DNA of 64,000 nt, from NCBI GenBank assembly GCA_022797295.1, contig JAAWKH010000002.1, forward strand, positions 62,001 to 126,000. The letters run 5' to 3'. The position numbers were made by a program, and so were the translations under genes. Under the pieces are notes generated by a model that had not been told where the DNA came from, did not search any database, and was given only the letters and a program-made list of their open reading frames with translations. How positions within the stretch are numbered: the stretch's first letter is position 1; each line of letters starts with the position of its first letter. This document shows positions 1 to 7,797 of this stretch, piece after piece. The DNA is from Peptococcaceae bacterium. Its GTDB lineage: Bacteria; Bacillota; Dehalobacteriia; UBA4068; UBA4997.

Positions 1-2
1 CT

Positions 3-56
3 CCCGTGGCACAGGTTTACTTTGATATTTGCGAATGCTGCGGCGGTTTTGGATAG
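3..56 (+). CDS. C-terminal tail of a truncated gene, possible zinc-ribbon protein
   Basis: One reading frame is open from the window edge to a TAG at 54-56 and encodes about 17 residues ending in Cys-Glu-Cys-Cys-Gly-Gly-Phe-Gly. An Asp followed by a Cys pair and Gly-Gly resembles the end of small zf-TFIIB-type zinc ribbons. The gene would run toward the minus-strand gene that ends at 74. With so little sequence this is tentative and could be chance. Confidence 0.25.
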   Translation, partial: PVAQVYFDICECCGGFG

Positions 57-73
57 CGTTTAGCATTTTTTGG

Positions 74-628
74 TCAGCTCGCTTTCTTGTGATTATCGTT
101 TGGCTCGGTTGGGCAGGGAAAGGCGCAGATTGCTGCTAAATGCAGCCTGTCGTATATGTTCAGCTCACGCGAGCGGGCATAGATAATCGTAATTTTGTCG
201 CCGGGCTTAAAATTGCCGCTGCACCGGCTGGGCGGAATATGAAAACCGGCGGGTTTGCTGTATTTAGGTCTTTTGCTGCTGGTTAAAGGCAGTGTATCGG
301 CGATGCTGTAGTTATTTTTTTGTATTTTGGTAATGTAGCCGGTTTTTTCTGCGGTTTTGCCTTTGGCCAGTTCAGCCGTTGCTCGCCAGCAACGTATATA
401 ATATAGACTGGCAAATATAAATAAGGCGGCCCAAAGGGCGGGAAAAATTAGGGCAAACAGGCTTTTTAGGCCAAATCTGCTCACTCCGTTTATAATTAAA
501 TAGGTTGGGGCGGCGATTACCAGGCCAAAATAGATTAAAAGAAGCAGGAATTGCAGAATTGAAATAAACTGCTTTTGGCGGACGTAGGACTTGAAGCATC
601 TGACATAAAAATCGTTAATATCATTCAT
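74..628 (-). CDS. Hypothetical membrane protein with two TM helices
   Basis: The 184-residue product has two hydrophobic segments (about residues 22-47 and 55-77). A soluble C-terminal part of about 100 residues contains a short Lys-Pro-Gly-Asp-Lys-Ile stretch. That arrangement (two helices, then a small beta-rich domain) recalls DUF3592-like proteins, but I do not recognise the family with certainty. The ATG at 628 overlaps the TGA of the upstream minus-strand gene by 8 bp, so the two are translationally coupled. Its function is unknown. Confidence 0.7.
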   Translation of the reverse strand: MNDINDFYVRCFKSYVRQKQFISILQFLLLLIYFGLVIAAPTYLIINGVSRFGLKSLFALIFPALWAALFIFASLYYIRCWRATAELAKGKTAEKTGYITKIQKNNYSIADTLPLTSSKRPKYSKPAGFHIPPSRCSGNFKPGDKITIIYARSRELNIYDRLHLAAICAFPCPTEPNDNHKKAS

Positions 629-932
629 TAGGTTTGGCTCCGTTTGAGGCTTGTTTTTGCTGGGCAGCCGGCTTTTTTTGTTGGGGCAAGAACATTAACA
701 CAAGCAAGCCAAGCAGCCAAACGGCAACATCTAGCATTTCATTTTGGCCGCGGGTGAACAGGCAAACGGCAATGCAAAGGCCGCCGGAGATGATGAAGCC
801 AAACGCCATTGGGTAATGGGCGGTGATTTTGGGCGGGTGCTGGCAGCGGCAAAAAAGCTGTTGATAGCGATGAAATTGCCAAAGTATGTAAAGGCCTAGC
901 AAAATGTTTACAACACCCAAAATAACTCCCAA
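621..932 (-). CDS. Small hypothetical membrane protein
   Basis: The product of about 103 residues has three hydrophobic stretches and a polar, Gln/Lys-rich C-terminus. It is the first gene of a two-gene minus-strand operon. A GTG at 941 is possible but sits directly against the AAGGAA ribosome site. The TTG at 932 lies about 9 nt from that site and is preferred. A TTGCAA-17-TACAAT promoter lies just upstream. No family is recognised. Confidence 0.6.
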   Translation of the reverse strand: MGVILGVVNILLGLYILWQFHRYQQLFCRCQHPPKITAHYPMAFGFIISGGLCIAVCLFTRGQNEMLDVAVWLLGLLVLMFLPQQKKPAAQQKQASNGAKPNE

Positions 933-959
933 CCAGACCACTTCCTTTCTATTTATTTT

Positions 960-1011
960 ATTGTAGCATAAAGCGATTTGTATTGCAATATTTGGCGAGG
1001 CGGATTATAAT
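960..1011. promoter_or_regulatory. Divergent sigma-A promoters sharing one -35 box
   Basis: The palindromic hexamer TTGCAA at 983-988 can act as -35 in both directions. Rightward it is 17 bp from TATAAT (1006-1011), serving the gene at 1047. Leftward it is 17 bp from TACAAT (complement of 960-965), serving the gene at 932. The two RNA polymerase footprints would overlap fully. Confidence 0.6.
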
Positions 1012-1046
1012 ATTAATGAAAGATTTTGGCATAGGATGGTGATATT

Positions 1047-2060
1047 GTGAGGAAGTTAATTGGAATGACGTTGATATTGGCCTGGCTTTTACTTCCAGCT
1101 TTGGCTTGGGCGGCTGATTTGGCTGGTGCAGAGGAGCAGAAAATGCCAGATTTTTTGGTGCGGATACCATTGCAGCCATATGATGAGCACTATGCCAATG
1201 ACGCTCCGTTTAATCAGCCCTTGGAGAAGCGGCTTACATATTACGTTAATGGAGAGGCCCGGCAGACGGAGCAGCCGCCGCTTTTGGAAAATGGTCAAAT
1301 TTTGCTGCCATTGCGTTTGGTTGCGGAGGCCTGCGGTGCGGCGGTTAGTTGGGATGAGGGCCAACAGCAGGCCAGCCTGAGTTTAAGCAGCCAAACGGCA
1401 AGCGTGCAGCTAGGGCAGTTGATAATGTTGGTGAATGGTGTGGACAAGCCTTTGCAAACTGCTCCAGTTTTGCAGGACGGCGTTTTATATCTGCCCTTGC
1501 GGGCGGTTGGCGAGGCTTTGGGTAAGCAGGTTAGCTGGCAAAAGCGTTTGGGGCAGGGCTTTGTTATTGTAGCAGATTCGGCTGCTGATTTTGCAGAGCG
1601 GTCGCAGTTTAATGCACTTTTGGCTCAAACTTATTTGGCTGAAAGCCTGACGGCCAGACAGGGCCGGCTTTTGGATGTTGGTCAGGCGATGATTTTGTGG
1701 CGGGACATCGAGGGTGTTTATTATCGTAACTGGGTAGCACTGAATGAAGCGGTGGCATGTCACGATTTTACCGGAGCGCAGCCGGAGGAGACGACGGCTT
1801 TGGCGGCTAAGTTGGGCTGTCGTTTTCAGTTTTACGATCCGCCGGCTCCGTATCCTGAGGCTTTGGTGGCAGTTTATGATGACGGCGATGCTAAAATTGT
1901 TTTCGACGTGCCTGTTTGGCACAGCTTTGATGCTTACATTTTGGGCGACTGTGTTTATATTACGGAACAAAGTAGTGTTGGTGAGCGTTTTTGGCGGGTA
2001 AACTTAAATGTGCCGCGTGAACAGTCATTTGTAGCAGAGGAAATTGCTGAACTACCTTAA
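1047..2060 (+). CDS. Secreted protein with copper-amine-oxidase-N (stalk) domain
   Basis: The 337-residue product begins at a GTG about 7 nt after an AGGATGG site. Residues 1-22 form a signal peptide ending Ala-Trp-Ala-Ala. Residues of about 65-175 carry two repeats of the Cu_amine_oxidN1 'stalk' pattern: a variable strand, Leu-Pro-Leu-Arg, then an alpha-beta pair ending in Gly-x-x-Val-Ser-Trp. This domain is common in secreted clostridial proteins, is not itself an oxidase, and is thought to bind or tether the wall. The C-terminal half (about 180-337) is not recognised. A paralogous stalk protein lies at 61794-62921. Confidence 0.75.
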   Translation: MRKLIGMTLILAWLLLPALAWAADLAGAEEQKMPDFLVRIPLQPYDEHYANDAPFNQPLEKRLTYYVNGEARQTEQPPLLENGQILLPLRLVAEACGAAVSWDEGQQQASLSLSSQTASVQLGQLIMLVNGVDKPLQTAPVLQDGVLYLPLRAVGEALGKQVSWQKRLGQGFVIVADSAADFAERSQFNALLAQTYLAESLTARQGRLLDVGQAMILWRDIEGVYYRNWVALNEAVACHDFTGAQPEETTALAAKLGCRFQFYDPPAPYPEALVAVYDDGDAKIVFDVPVWHSFDAYILGDCVYITEQSSVGERFWRVNLNVPREQSFVAEEIAELP

Positions 2061-2136
2061 TTATAAATAATTGTTTTTACAAGAAAATCTTATGTTATTG
2101 GTGTTGTGTTAAGGCCAGATATAATTATCATTTAAT

Positions 2137-2220
2137 TTGTAAACTTTAATATAAAAAAATATTGACAATCTCGTTCGACCGTGCTAAAATGTAAACAATA
2201 TAATAAAGGTTGGTTGACTA
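2137..2220 (+). promoter_or_regulatory. bioBD promoter with two BirA-like operators
   Basis: A sigma-A promoter, TTGACA (2162-2167)-17 bp-TAAAAT (2185-2190), precedes bioB. Two dyads resemble the published BirA box TTGTAAACC-N14/15-GGTTTACAA. Site 1 (2137-2145 and 2160-2168, N14) overlaps the -35. Site 2 (2189-2197 and 2212-2220, N14) covers the -10 edge and start site. Each half matches 6 to 8 of 9 positions. Biotin-loaded BirA would block the promoter. No birA gene is in the window. Confidence 0.55.
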
Positions 2221-2252
2221 ATTTTGTTGATATAGCTGAGGGGGAATGAAAA

Positions 2253-3218
2253 TTGTTGAAGAGCTTGCAGGAAAAGGTTTTAAGCGGGCAGGAGATTGAC
2301 AAAGGGGAAGCTTTGCAGTTGGTGAATGCGCCGCTGGAGGAGCTTTGCGAGGCCGCTGATGAAATCCGCCGTTATTTTTGCCAGGACGCCTTTGATATTT
2401 GTACGATAATCAATGCTAAAAGCGGTCGTTGTAGCGAAAACTGCCAGTACTGTGCGCAGTCTGCTTGCTACAAAACGGAGGTGGAGGAATATCCGCTGTT
2501 GCCGGCTGAAAAGGTGGTGGAGGCTGCCAAATATAATGCTGAGCATGGGGTGTTGCGTTTCTCCTTGGTCACTTCTGGCAAGCGTCTTTCCGATAAAGAG
2601 CTTGACGCGGCTTGTGAGATAATCCGGCAGATTGCGGCGGAATGTGATATTTCTATTTGCGCGTCCTTTGGTTTACTGACCGAGGCTCAGTTTAGCCGAC
2701 TGAAAGCGGCTGGGCTTAGTCGGGTGCATAACAATTTGGAAACCTCGCGCAATTTTTTCCCGCAAATTTGCACAAGCCATAGTTTTGATGAAAAGATTGC
2801 TGCTATTCAGGCAGCGCAAAAGGCCGGGCTTTCGGTTTGCAGCGGCGGTTTGATGGGGCTGGGGGAAAGTATGGAAGACCGAATTGATATGGCTTTTCAG
2901 TTGCGCGAACTGGGTGTTACTTCGGTGCCGGTGAATATGCTGAACCCAATACCAGGCACTCCTTTGGAGCATAACAAGCTGTTGACTAACGATGAAATGC
3001 GGCGGATATGTGCAATCTTTAGGTTTATTTTGCCCAAAGCGGCTATCAGATTGGCTGGCGGGCGCAAGTTGTTAGGGGATAGCGGACGGGCTTGTTTTCA
3101 ATCAGGCGCAAATGCGGCAATATCTGGCGATATGCTGACCACCACTGGTGAAACGATTGCCTCCGATAAGCAAATTTTGTCTGAGTTGGGTTACAGGAGG
3201 GCGTTGCTGGATGAGTAA
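2253..3218 (+). CDS. bioB: Biotin synthase
   Basis: The radical-SAM enzyme inserts sulfur into dethiobiotin to make biotin, using a 4Fe-4S and a 2Fe-2S cluster. The CxxxCxxC signature is at Cys60, Cys64 and Cys67, followed by Ala-Gln-Ser, and the family motif Val-Pro-Val-Asn-x-Leu-Asn-Pro-Ile-x-Gly-Thr-Pro is present. The 321-residue length is normal. The start is a TTG preceded by GAGGGGG; no better ATG is in frame. bioD follows with an 8-bp overlap. bioA, bioF and pimelate genes are absent here, so earlier steps are encoded elsewhere or the substrate is imported. Confidence 0.95.
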   Translation: MLKSLQEKVLSGQEIDKGEALQLVNAPLEELCEAADEIRRYFCQDAFDICTIINAKSGRCSENCQYCAQSACYKTEVEEYPLLPAEKVVEAAKYNAEHGVLRFSLVTSGKRLSDKELDAACEIIRQIAAECDISICASFGLLTEAQFSRLKAAGLSRVHNNLETSRNFFPQICTSHSFDEKIAAIQAAQKAGLSVCSGGLMGLGESMEDRIDMAFQLRELGVTSVPVNMLNPIPGTPLEHNKLLTNDEMRRICAIFRFILPKAAIRLAGGRKLLGDSGRACFQSGANAAISGDMLTTTGETIASDKQILSELGYRRALLDE

Positions 3219-3900
3219 GGGGCTGTTTATCACTGCCACTGGCACTGACGTGGGCAAAACCTATGCAACGGCCTTGCTGGTGAAGAAGCTGGTGCAGGCC
3301 GGCCTGAAGGCTGGCTATTACAAAGCGGCTTTAAGCGGAGCTGAATATCGGGATGGCGTTTTGGTGCCTGGCGATGCGGATTATGTGCAGCAAGTGGCGC
3401 AAACCGGTCAAAGCTATGCCGAGATGGTTTCTTATATATATGAAAATGCGGTTTCGCCGCATTTGGCGGCTCAGTTGGAGGGCAACCCAGTGGAGCTGGC
3501 GCGTGTGCAAAGTGATTTTGCAGCGGTTTGCCAAAAGTTTGATTATGTAACAATGGAGGGCAGCGGTGGGATTGCCTGCCCAATCCGTTATGATCCAGAG
3601 CAGCAGTTGATGTTGACGGATATTATTCAAGCCTTGCATTTACCGGCTTTGGTGGTGGCTGACGCTGGTTTGGGAACCATCAATGCCGTGGTTACAACCT
3701 GCGCTTATATGCAGTCTTTAGCCATCCCAATAGCTGGCGTGTTGCTAAACAATTTTGTGGCAGGCGACCGCTTGCACGAGGACAACCGGCTAATGGTGGA
3801 GCGTTTGGCCAAAGTGCCGGTGGTGGCTGTTTTGCCGCCAAAGGCTGATAATATTGCTATTTCTGTTGAACGTTTGTGTAGTTTATATCAGGAAATATAG
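3211..3900 (+). CDS. bioD: Dethiobiotin synthetase
   Basis: This ATP-dependent enzyme closes the ureido ring of dethiobiotin, the step before BioB. The P-loop Gly11-Thr-Asp-Val-Gly-Lys16-Thr is at the N-terminus and a Glu-Gly-Ser-Gly-Gly motif sits near residue 113. The 229-residue length fits the family. The ATG at 3211 overlaps the end of bioB and has GGAGGG 9 nt upstream. A longer in-frame extension from 3148 would lie inside bioB and disrupt the canonical N-terminus, so it was not used. Confidence 0.95.
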   Translation: MSKGLFITATGTDVGKTYATALLVKKLVQAGLKAGYYKAALSGAEYRDGVLVPGDADYVQQVAQTGQSYAEMVSYIYENAVSPHLAAQLEGNPVELARVQSDFAAVCQKFDYVTMEGSGGIACPIRYDPEQQLMLTDIIQALHLPALVVADAGLGTINAVVTTCAYMQSLAIPIAGVLLNNFVAGDRLHEDNRLMVERLAKVPVVAVLPPKADNIAISVERLCSLYQEI

Positions 3901-3903
3901 TAA

Positions 3904-3932
3904 ATCCCCACAGCTTAATTGGCTGTGGGGAT
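3904..3932. terminator. Hairpin between convergent bioD and sortase genes
   Basis: Perfect 11-bp arms (ATCCCCACAGC and its complement) enclose a 7-nt loop. The hairpin covers the last codons of the minus-strand sortase gene and starts 3 bp after the bioD stop. Neither side has a long T run, so termination strength is uncertain. Confidence 0.55.
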
Positions 3933-4928
3933 AATGTCTGTTAGGCCGGTTTCTTGATTAGTTTCGTCTGTTTGTTCTGGTTTTGGTTCATCTGCCGCCG
4001 GGTTTTGCTCCGGCTCATTTAGCTGTTCTGGAGCTTCATTTTGGCTTAACTCATCTTTTAATTCATCATTTGGCTCTGTTGCTTCAGTTTGATTTTCTTC
4101 AGGCTGAGCAGCCGTTGGTTCCTCTCCTTTGCGCACGGCCTGCACCACCCAGCGGGTGGCGTGCCCACGCCCGGTGCAGGTGGAAAGGGTTAAGATATAA
4201 TCATTAACGGTTGGTTGCAAACCAGTGTCAATCAGCGATTGTTCCAGGCAGTAATTGATGAATTTTTGTTTGCCGGCGTCGGTGGAAAAACTCAGCGCGT
4301 AGGTCATTCCGCTGGTGCTGACCTCGTATGCCGCAAAAATATCGTAGCGATGAGTGCCGTTGTCGTCGGTTATGTAAACGGTGGGATGGTTCTGCCAGTA
4401 GCTTTGGTCTTTATATTTTGCCAGTGGCGTAAACATAGAGCCGTTGTTCATCCGGTGCCCATAGATTATCGTATTGAAGTTGCCAAGGCCTTTGCTGCAT
4501 TGGCTGTCCATAAAAATGGCGCCCACCGGGCTGCGGGACTTGTTCCAACTGTGGCCCAGATAATATTCATTGTTAGCGTGTTGCAGTAGGGGATAGGATA
4601 TGCCTGTGTTGGGCACCAACAGCCAACCCAGCACCTCTGAATTAACCTCGCGCAGGGCGCTAAAATCCATAGCCTGCAACGCGTCCGCATAAGGGTCGAT
4701 ATAAGGCTGCTCCGGCTTTGAAACATCCGGTAGCTCAGGGGTGTTTGGGATAGGAGCAGGGGTAATATCGCTGAGGTCTGGCAGTTTAACTAAACTGGCC
4801 GCCTCCTGATAAATCTGCTCGCCTTGTCGATAGGCAAACAAATTGGTGAGCAGACCGGTGAGGCTGATTACAAAAATCAGGCCGAACAAGATAATCAGGC
4901 CGCGGCGCAAACGTTGATTTTGTATCAT
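3915..4928 (-). CDS. srtB: Class B sortase with long acidic C-terminal tail
   Basis: This membrane-anchored transpeptidase would cleave sorting signals and attach proteins to peptidoglycan or polymerise pilins. One N-terminal TM helix (about 10-32) precedes the catalytic domain. His158 (Tyr-Gly-His), Cys251 (Thr-Leu-Ser-Thr-Cys) and Arg259 form the expected triad, with class B features such as Tyr-Tyr-Leu-Gly-His before the His. After about residue 265 comes a tail of roughly 70 residues rich in Glu, Pro, Asn and Gln, not part of the usual fold. It lies directly downstream of the pilus-like cluster on the same strand. No LPxTG-type substrate is obvious in the window. Confidence 0.9.
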   Translation of the reverse strand: MIQNQRLRRGLIILFGLIFVISLTGLLTNLFAYRQGEQIYQEAASLVKLPDLSDITPAPIPNTPELPDVSKPEQPYIDPYADALQAMDFSALREVNSEVLGWLLVPNTGISYPLLQHANNEYYLGHSWNKSRSPVGAIFMDSQCSKGLGNFNTIIYGHRMNNGSMFTPLAKYKDQSYWQNHPTVYITDDNGTHRYDIFAAYEVSTSGMTYALSFSTDAGKQKFINYCLEQSLIDTGLQPTVNDYILTLSTCTGRGHATRWVVQAVRKGEEPTAAQPEENQTEATEPNDELKDELSQNEAPEQLNEPEQNPAADEPKPEQTDETNQETGLTDIIPTAN

Positions 4929-4953
4929 AAATCACCTCATATAATTGTTGCAA

Positions 4954-6012
4954 TTAGCCAAGGCGGCGTTGGATATACTCCCGGTTGCTGGCGTAATCCA
5001 GTGCAGTTTGCTTGCTAATTTTGCCGGCCTGGTAAAGATTGTAAATAGATTGATCCATACTAATCATACCATCACGGCTGCCGGTGGTGATAGCGTTATC
5101 AATTTGGTGGCTTTTATTTTCCCGAATTAGGGTGCGGATGTTATTATTCATATGCATTATTTCATAAGCAGGCACCAGTGTGCCGTCCAATGCCGGTAGT
5201 AGCTGCTGGGAAACAACAGTGCTGAGCACCATACTCAACTGCACGCGAATTTGTTCCTGTTGCCCTTCCGGGAAAGAATCCACAATGCGGTCCACCGTGT
5301 TGACAGCGCCGCTGGTGTGTAGGGTGGCAATCAGCAGGTGGCCTGTTTCCGCCGCCGTCATAGCAGTGCGGATTGTTTCGTGGTCGCGCATTTCACCCAA
5401 CAGAATAACATCTGGCGCCTGTCGCAGGCAGGCTCTAAGAGCAGCCAGATAATCGTTTGTGTCGATGGCAATTTCCCGTTGACTGATAATGCTGAGCTGA
5501 TTGCGGTGCAAATACTCAATAGGATCCTCTAGGGTGACGATATGGCAGGCCCGTGTTTTATTGATTTGGTCAATTATGCAGGCCTGCGTGGTTGATTTGC
5601 CACTACCAGCCGTGCCGGTTACTAATATCATACCGCTAGTTTGGTTGGCTAAATTGATAACCTGCTCTGGAATATTCAATTCTTGCCAGTTGGGGATGTT
5701 GAAAGCCACCACGCGCACCACAGCGGCCAGTGAACCTCTCTGTCGATAGGTGTTGACGCGGAAGCGGGCCAGTCCTGGCACCGCAAAGGAAAAATCATCA
5801 TCGCCTTGTTCCATTAGCTTGTCAGTGGAACGTCCTGCTTGTATGTAAAGCTGTTTCACCAGTTCCTCAGTGTGAGGGGAAAACAGGCGTTCATCATTAA
5901 CGTGCTGCACAACTTTTTCCAGCTTTTCACAAACCGGGCTGCCTGCGATAAAAAATAAATCAGAAGCGCGGTCATTAACAGCACGCTGTAAGTAATAGGT
6001 TAAATCCTCCAT
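4954..6012 (-). CDS. pilT: Type IV pilus retraction ATPase PilT
   Basis: The hexameric cytoplasmic ATPase of the secretion/pilus superfamily powers pilus disassembly. Seen in sequence: Walker A Gly133-Thr-Ala-Gly-Ser-Gly-Lys139-Ser, an Asp box near 162-164, Walker B Ile-Leu-Leu-Gly-Glu-Met-Arg-Asp at 203-210, a His box near 227-234, and a C-terminal Ile-Arg-x-Leu-Ile-Arg-Glu motif close to the AIRNLIRE element typical of PilT. The 352-residue length is that of PilT rather than the longer PilB. The start has AGGAGG just upstream. It is followed by sortase and preceded by pilin-like genes; no pilB assembly ATPase is in the window. Confidence 0.9.
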   Translation of the reverse strand: MEDLTYYLQRAVNDRASDLFFIAGSPVCEKLEKVVQHVNDERLFSPHTEELVKQLYIQAGRSTDKLMEQGDDDFSFAVPGLARFRVNTYRQRGSLAAVVRVVAFNIPNWQELNIPEQVINLANQTSGMILVTGTAGSGKSTTQACIIDQINKTRACHIVTLEDPIEYLHRNQLSIISQREIAIDTNDYLAALRACLRQAPDVILLGEMRDHETIRTAMTAAETGHLLIATLHTSGAVNTVDRIVDSFPEGQQEQIRVQLSMVLSTVVSQQLLPALDGTLVPAYEIMHMNNNIRTLIRENKSHQIDNAITTGSRDGMISMDQSIYNLYQAGKISKQTALDYASNREYIQRRLG

Positions 6013-6024
6013 TTTTAAACCTCC

Positions 6025-6513
6025 TTAAAATGTGGTGCCGTCCCAAAGCTCCAAAGTGTTTTCCGCTTGCCAAGTGCCGCTAGGTACGGCTTGCCAGCGC
6101 AAAATAGAGTAGGAGCCGGTTTGTGGGTTCAGTTGCACCTGCACCTGCAAATTTTGGGTTTCTGAAATTTGGCATGTATAACTACAAAGCATATTTACAC
6201 TTGTAGAATTATCTTCAGTGTTTGCAGCTTCCTCATTCGGCGCGGCAGTTTCAATCGTTACGTCGGCTGGCAGCTCGCCTTGGCGTAGTTTGGCTAAAAT
6301 CATCTGAGCCTCCCAATCAGCTGCGTAGAAATCGCTGACAGATTGGGCGGTGGCGTCGGCCAGGCGGCAATCAGCCTGCACTGTGGAAAGGCTGAGCAAA
6401 GCAAAAACCGTCAGGCAGAGCACGGCAAAAATTACCAGCAGGGAAACGCCTCCCAAAGCTGGCGGCCGGAAATTGGTTTTGTTATTTGCGTTAGTATAAT
6501 TACCCTCAGGCAT
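6025..6513 (-). CDS. Pilin-like / PilX-type membrane protein
   Basis: The 162-residue product has one hydrophobic helix (about 20-44) after a polar N-terminus. A soluble domain follows, with two Cys residues and a Trp-Glu-Ala-Gln helix, as in minor pilins. Position 5 after the helix start lacks a clear prepilin Glu, so processing by a prepilin peptidase is uncertain. It overlaps the upstream gene by 8 bp and has a GGAGGTG ribosome site. The role (minor pilin or initiator-complex subunit) is inferred from context. Confidence 0.6.
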   Translation of the reverse strand: MPEGNYTNANNKTNFRPPALGGVSLLVIFAVLCLTVFALLSLSTVQADCRLADATAQSVSDFYAADWEAQMILAKLRQGELPADVTIETAAPNEEAANTEDNSTSVNMLCSYTCQISETQNLQVQVQLNPQTGSYSILRWQAVPSGTWQAENTLELWDGTTF

Positions 6514-6931
6514 TGGTTGTCACCTCCTGCCAGGCTATATCCAGTTCAAAAATGGTTTGCTGCTGCTCATCCAGCACCAACACCTTTGCGCTGCCCACAC
6601 CAGGAGCCGTGTTTGGCATAATATGAGCTTGTAAGGTGAAAGCGGGATTGGCGGCGGCGCTAGGCTGCCAGTTTTTGTCATAAGTTTGCTGTAGCAAGCC
6701 CTGTTCACAGGTGGCTGCCAGTTGTTCAGCCGCCTTGGCTAAATCGCCCTCATTGCTGCGGATAAGCTCCGCTGTGGATTGAGCCAAAATAACCGCCTTG
6801 TCCCGATTTGCGCTGGCGGAGGAAAGGGCGTCGGCTTTAATGAAAGCTTGCAGACAAATGGCGGCTGCCAGGGCAAACACCAGCAGCATAATAATTTGTT
6901 CCATTAAAACCAAAGGTGCTTTACTTTTCAT
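6506..6931 (-). CDS. Prepilin-like protein
   Basis: This 141-residue protein has an N-terminal hydrophobic helix starting after Leu-Met-Glu (Glu11), with Met-Glu-Gln-Ile-Ile-Met resembling the region around the prepilin Glu5. The helix is followed by a basic/acidic amphipathic segment typical of pilin N-terminal helices. There is no Gly immediately before a Phe/Met cleavage point, so it is a degenerate type IV pilin-like protein. It overlaps both flanking genes (8 bp and 4 bp), so it is co-translated with the cluster. Confidence 0.6.
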   Translation of the reverse strand: MKSKAPLVLMEQIIMLLVFALAAAICLQAFIKADALSSASANRDKAVILAQSTAELIRSNEGDLAKAAEQLAATCEQGLLQQTYDKNWQPSAAANPAFTLQAHIMPNTAPGVGSAKVLVLDEQQQTIFELDIAWQEVTTNA

Positions 6932-7404
6932 TGCTCTGCCTCCTTTTGGCTGCGCAAATTTAGCAACAAAGTATCTGCGCTGCCCTGGCTGTCTGTGAAG
7001 CTGATGTTGAGCAAGTCGTCCGATAGCGTGAAAGAAAGGTCGCTAGCCGGTAGAATTTTTTCGCCGTCTTGCGGTTCCAATTCAGCTGAAGCATCGGCAT
7101 AAAGCTCCATAATGTAGCCGTCGTAATAGTAAACGCGGGTGAGATATTCCTGGCCCAGCACCAAGGCGCTGGTTTCACCAAACGGTTCAACCCGGATTTC
7201 ACCAGCTGCGTCAGCTTGGCGCACTCTGGCCGCCACATATTGCAGGCCGGTACGATGCTCATAGGCGGCTTGGTCTCTTTGGGTCAGGCGGTTGTAAGCG
7301 TCGGCGCCGCACAGCAGCACCACCAGAATACTCACCGCAAACACGCCAAAGAGAATAAGCGCCAGCAAACCGTCCAAATGATGTTTTATGGTCGTTTGTT
7401 TCAT
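6928..7404 (-). CDS. DUF4860-like pilus-associated protein
   Basis: The 158-residue product starts with a short basic stretch, His-His-Leu-Asp-Gly, then one TM helix (about 13-35). A soluble domain then follows with Gln-Tyr-Val-Ala-Ala-Arg-Val-Arg-Gln and Tyr-Tyr-Tyr-Asp-Gly-Tyr patterns. It resembles the DUF4860 proteins found in clostridial pilus-like loci. The start overlaps nothing upstream; the stop overlaps the next gene by 4 bp. It is probably a minor pseudopilin; assignment rests on hydrophobic pattern and position. Confidence 0.6.
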   Translation of the reverse strand: MKQTTIKHHLDGLLALILFGVFAVSILVVLLCGADAYNRLTQRDQAAYEHRTGLQYVAARVRQADAAGEIRVEPFGETSALVLGQEYLTRVYYYDGYIMELYADASAELEPQDGEKILPASDLSFTLSDDLLNISFTDSQGSADTLLLNLRSQKEAEQ

Positions 7405-7434
7405 TATTTTATTCTCCGAAAGCTGTTCAGAAGT

Positions 7435-7755
7435 TTAATAATTAGTCAATACAGTAATATCAGGCATTAAATTTTCGGCAAATATGTCATAATGCACAAC
7501 ATAATTATCATCATCAATTTGAATGCCGTAGTGCTCCTTTAGATAAGCCAGGTTTGGCGGGTAAATTCCTTCAGTGGCGTAACAGGCCACGCAAGCCCGG
7601 CGCAAAGCTGCTTCCAGCTGTTGCAGGCTTTCCTCCTGCCGACCGTTACTTAGGCTGTTTACCGCTGTGGCAAAACAGAACAGAAATACTGCCGCCAAAA
7701 TTGGCAGAAACAGTCCTTTCAGCAAAGCTGAAAGGGAAAAATTGTTCTTTTTCAT
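7435..7755 (-). CDS. Small pseudopilin-like protein
   Basis: The 106-residue product has one TM helix (about 14-32), then a short domain with two Cys residues and a Tyr-Pro-Pro-Asn-Leu-Ala-Tyr-Leu-Lys motif. That motif is typical of small type II secretion/pilin-like proteins (compare 'YP..L..L' in the GspG/ComGC group). It lies between pilC and the DUF4860-like gene in the same direction. A structural role in the pseudopilus is inferred. Confidence 0.6.
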   Translation of the reverse strand: MKKNNFSLSALLKGLFLPILAAVFLFCFATAVNSLSNGRQEESLQQLEAALRRACVACYATEGIYPPNLAYLKEHYGIQIDDDNYVVHYDIFAENLMPDITVLTNY

Positions 7756-7797
7756 AATCTTCCTCTTTTATTTGTTAGCAGCTGATAAGCCAATAAA

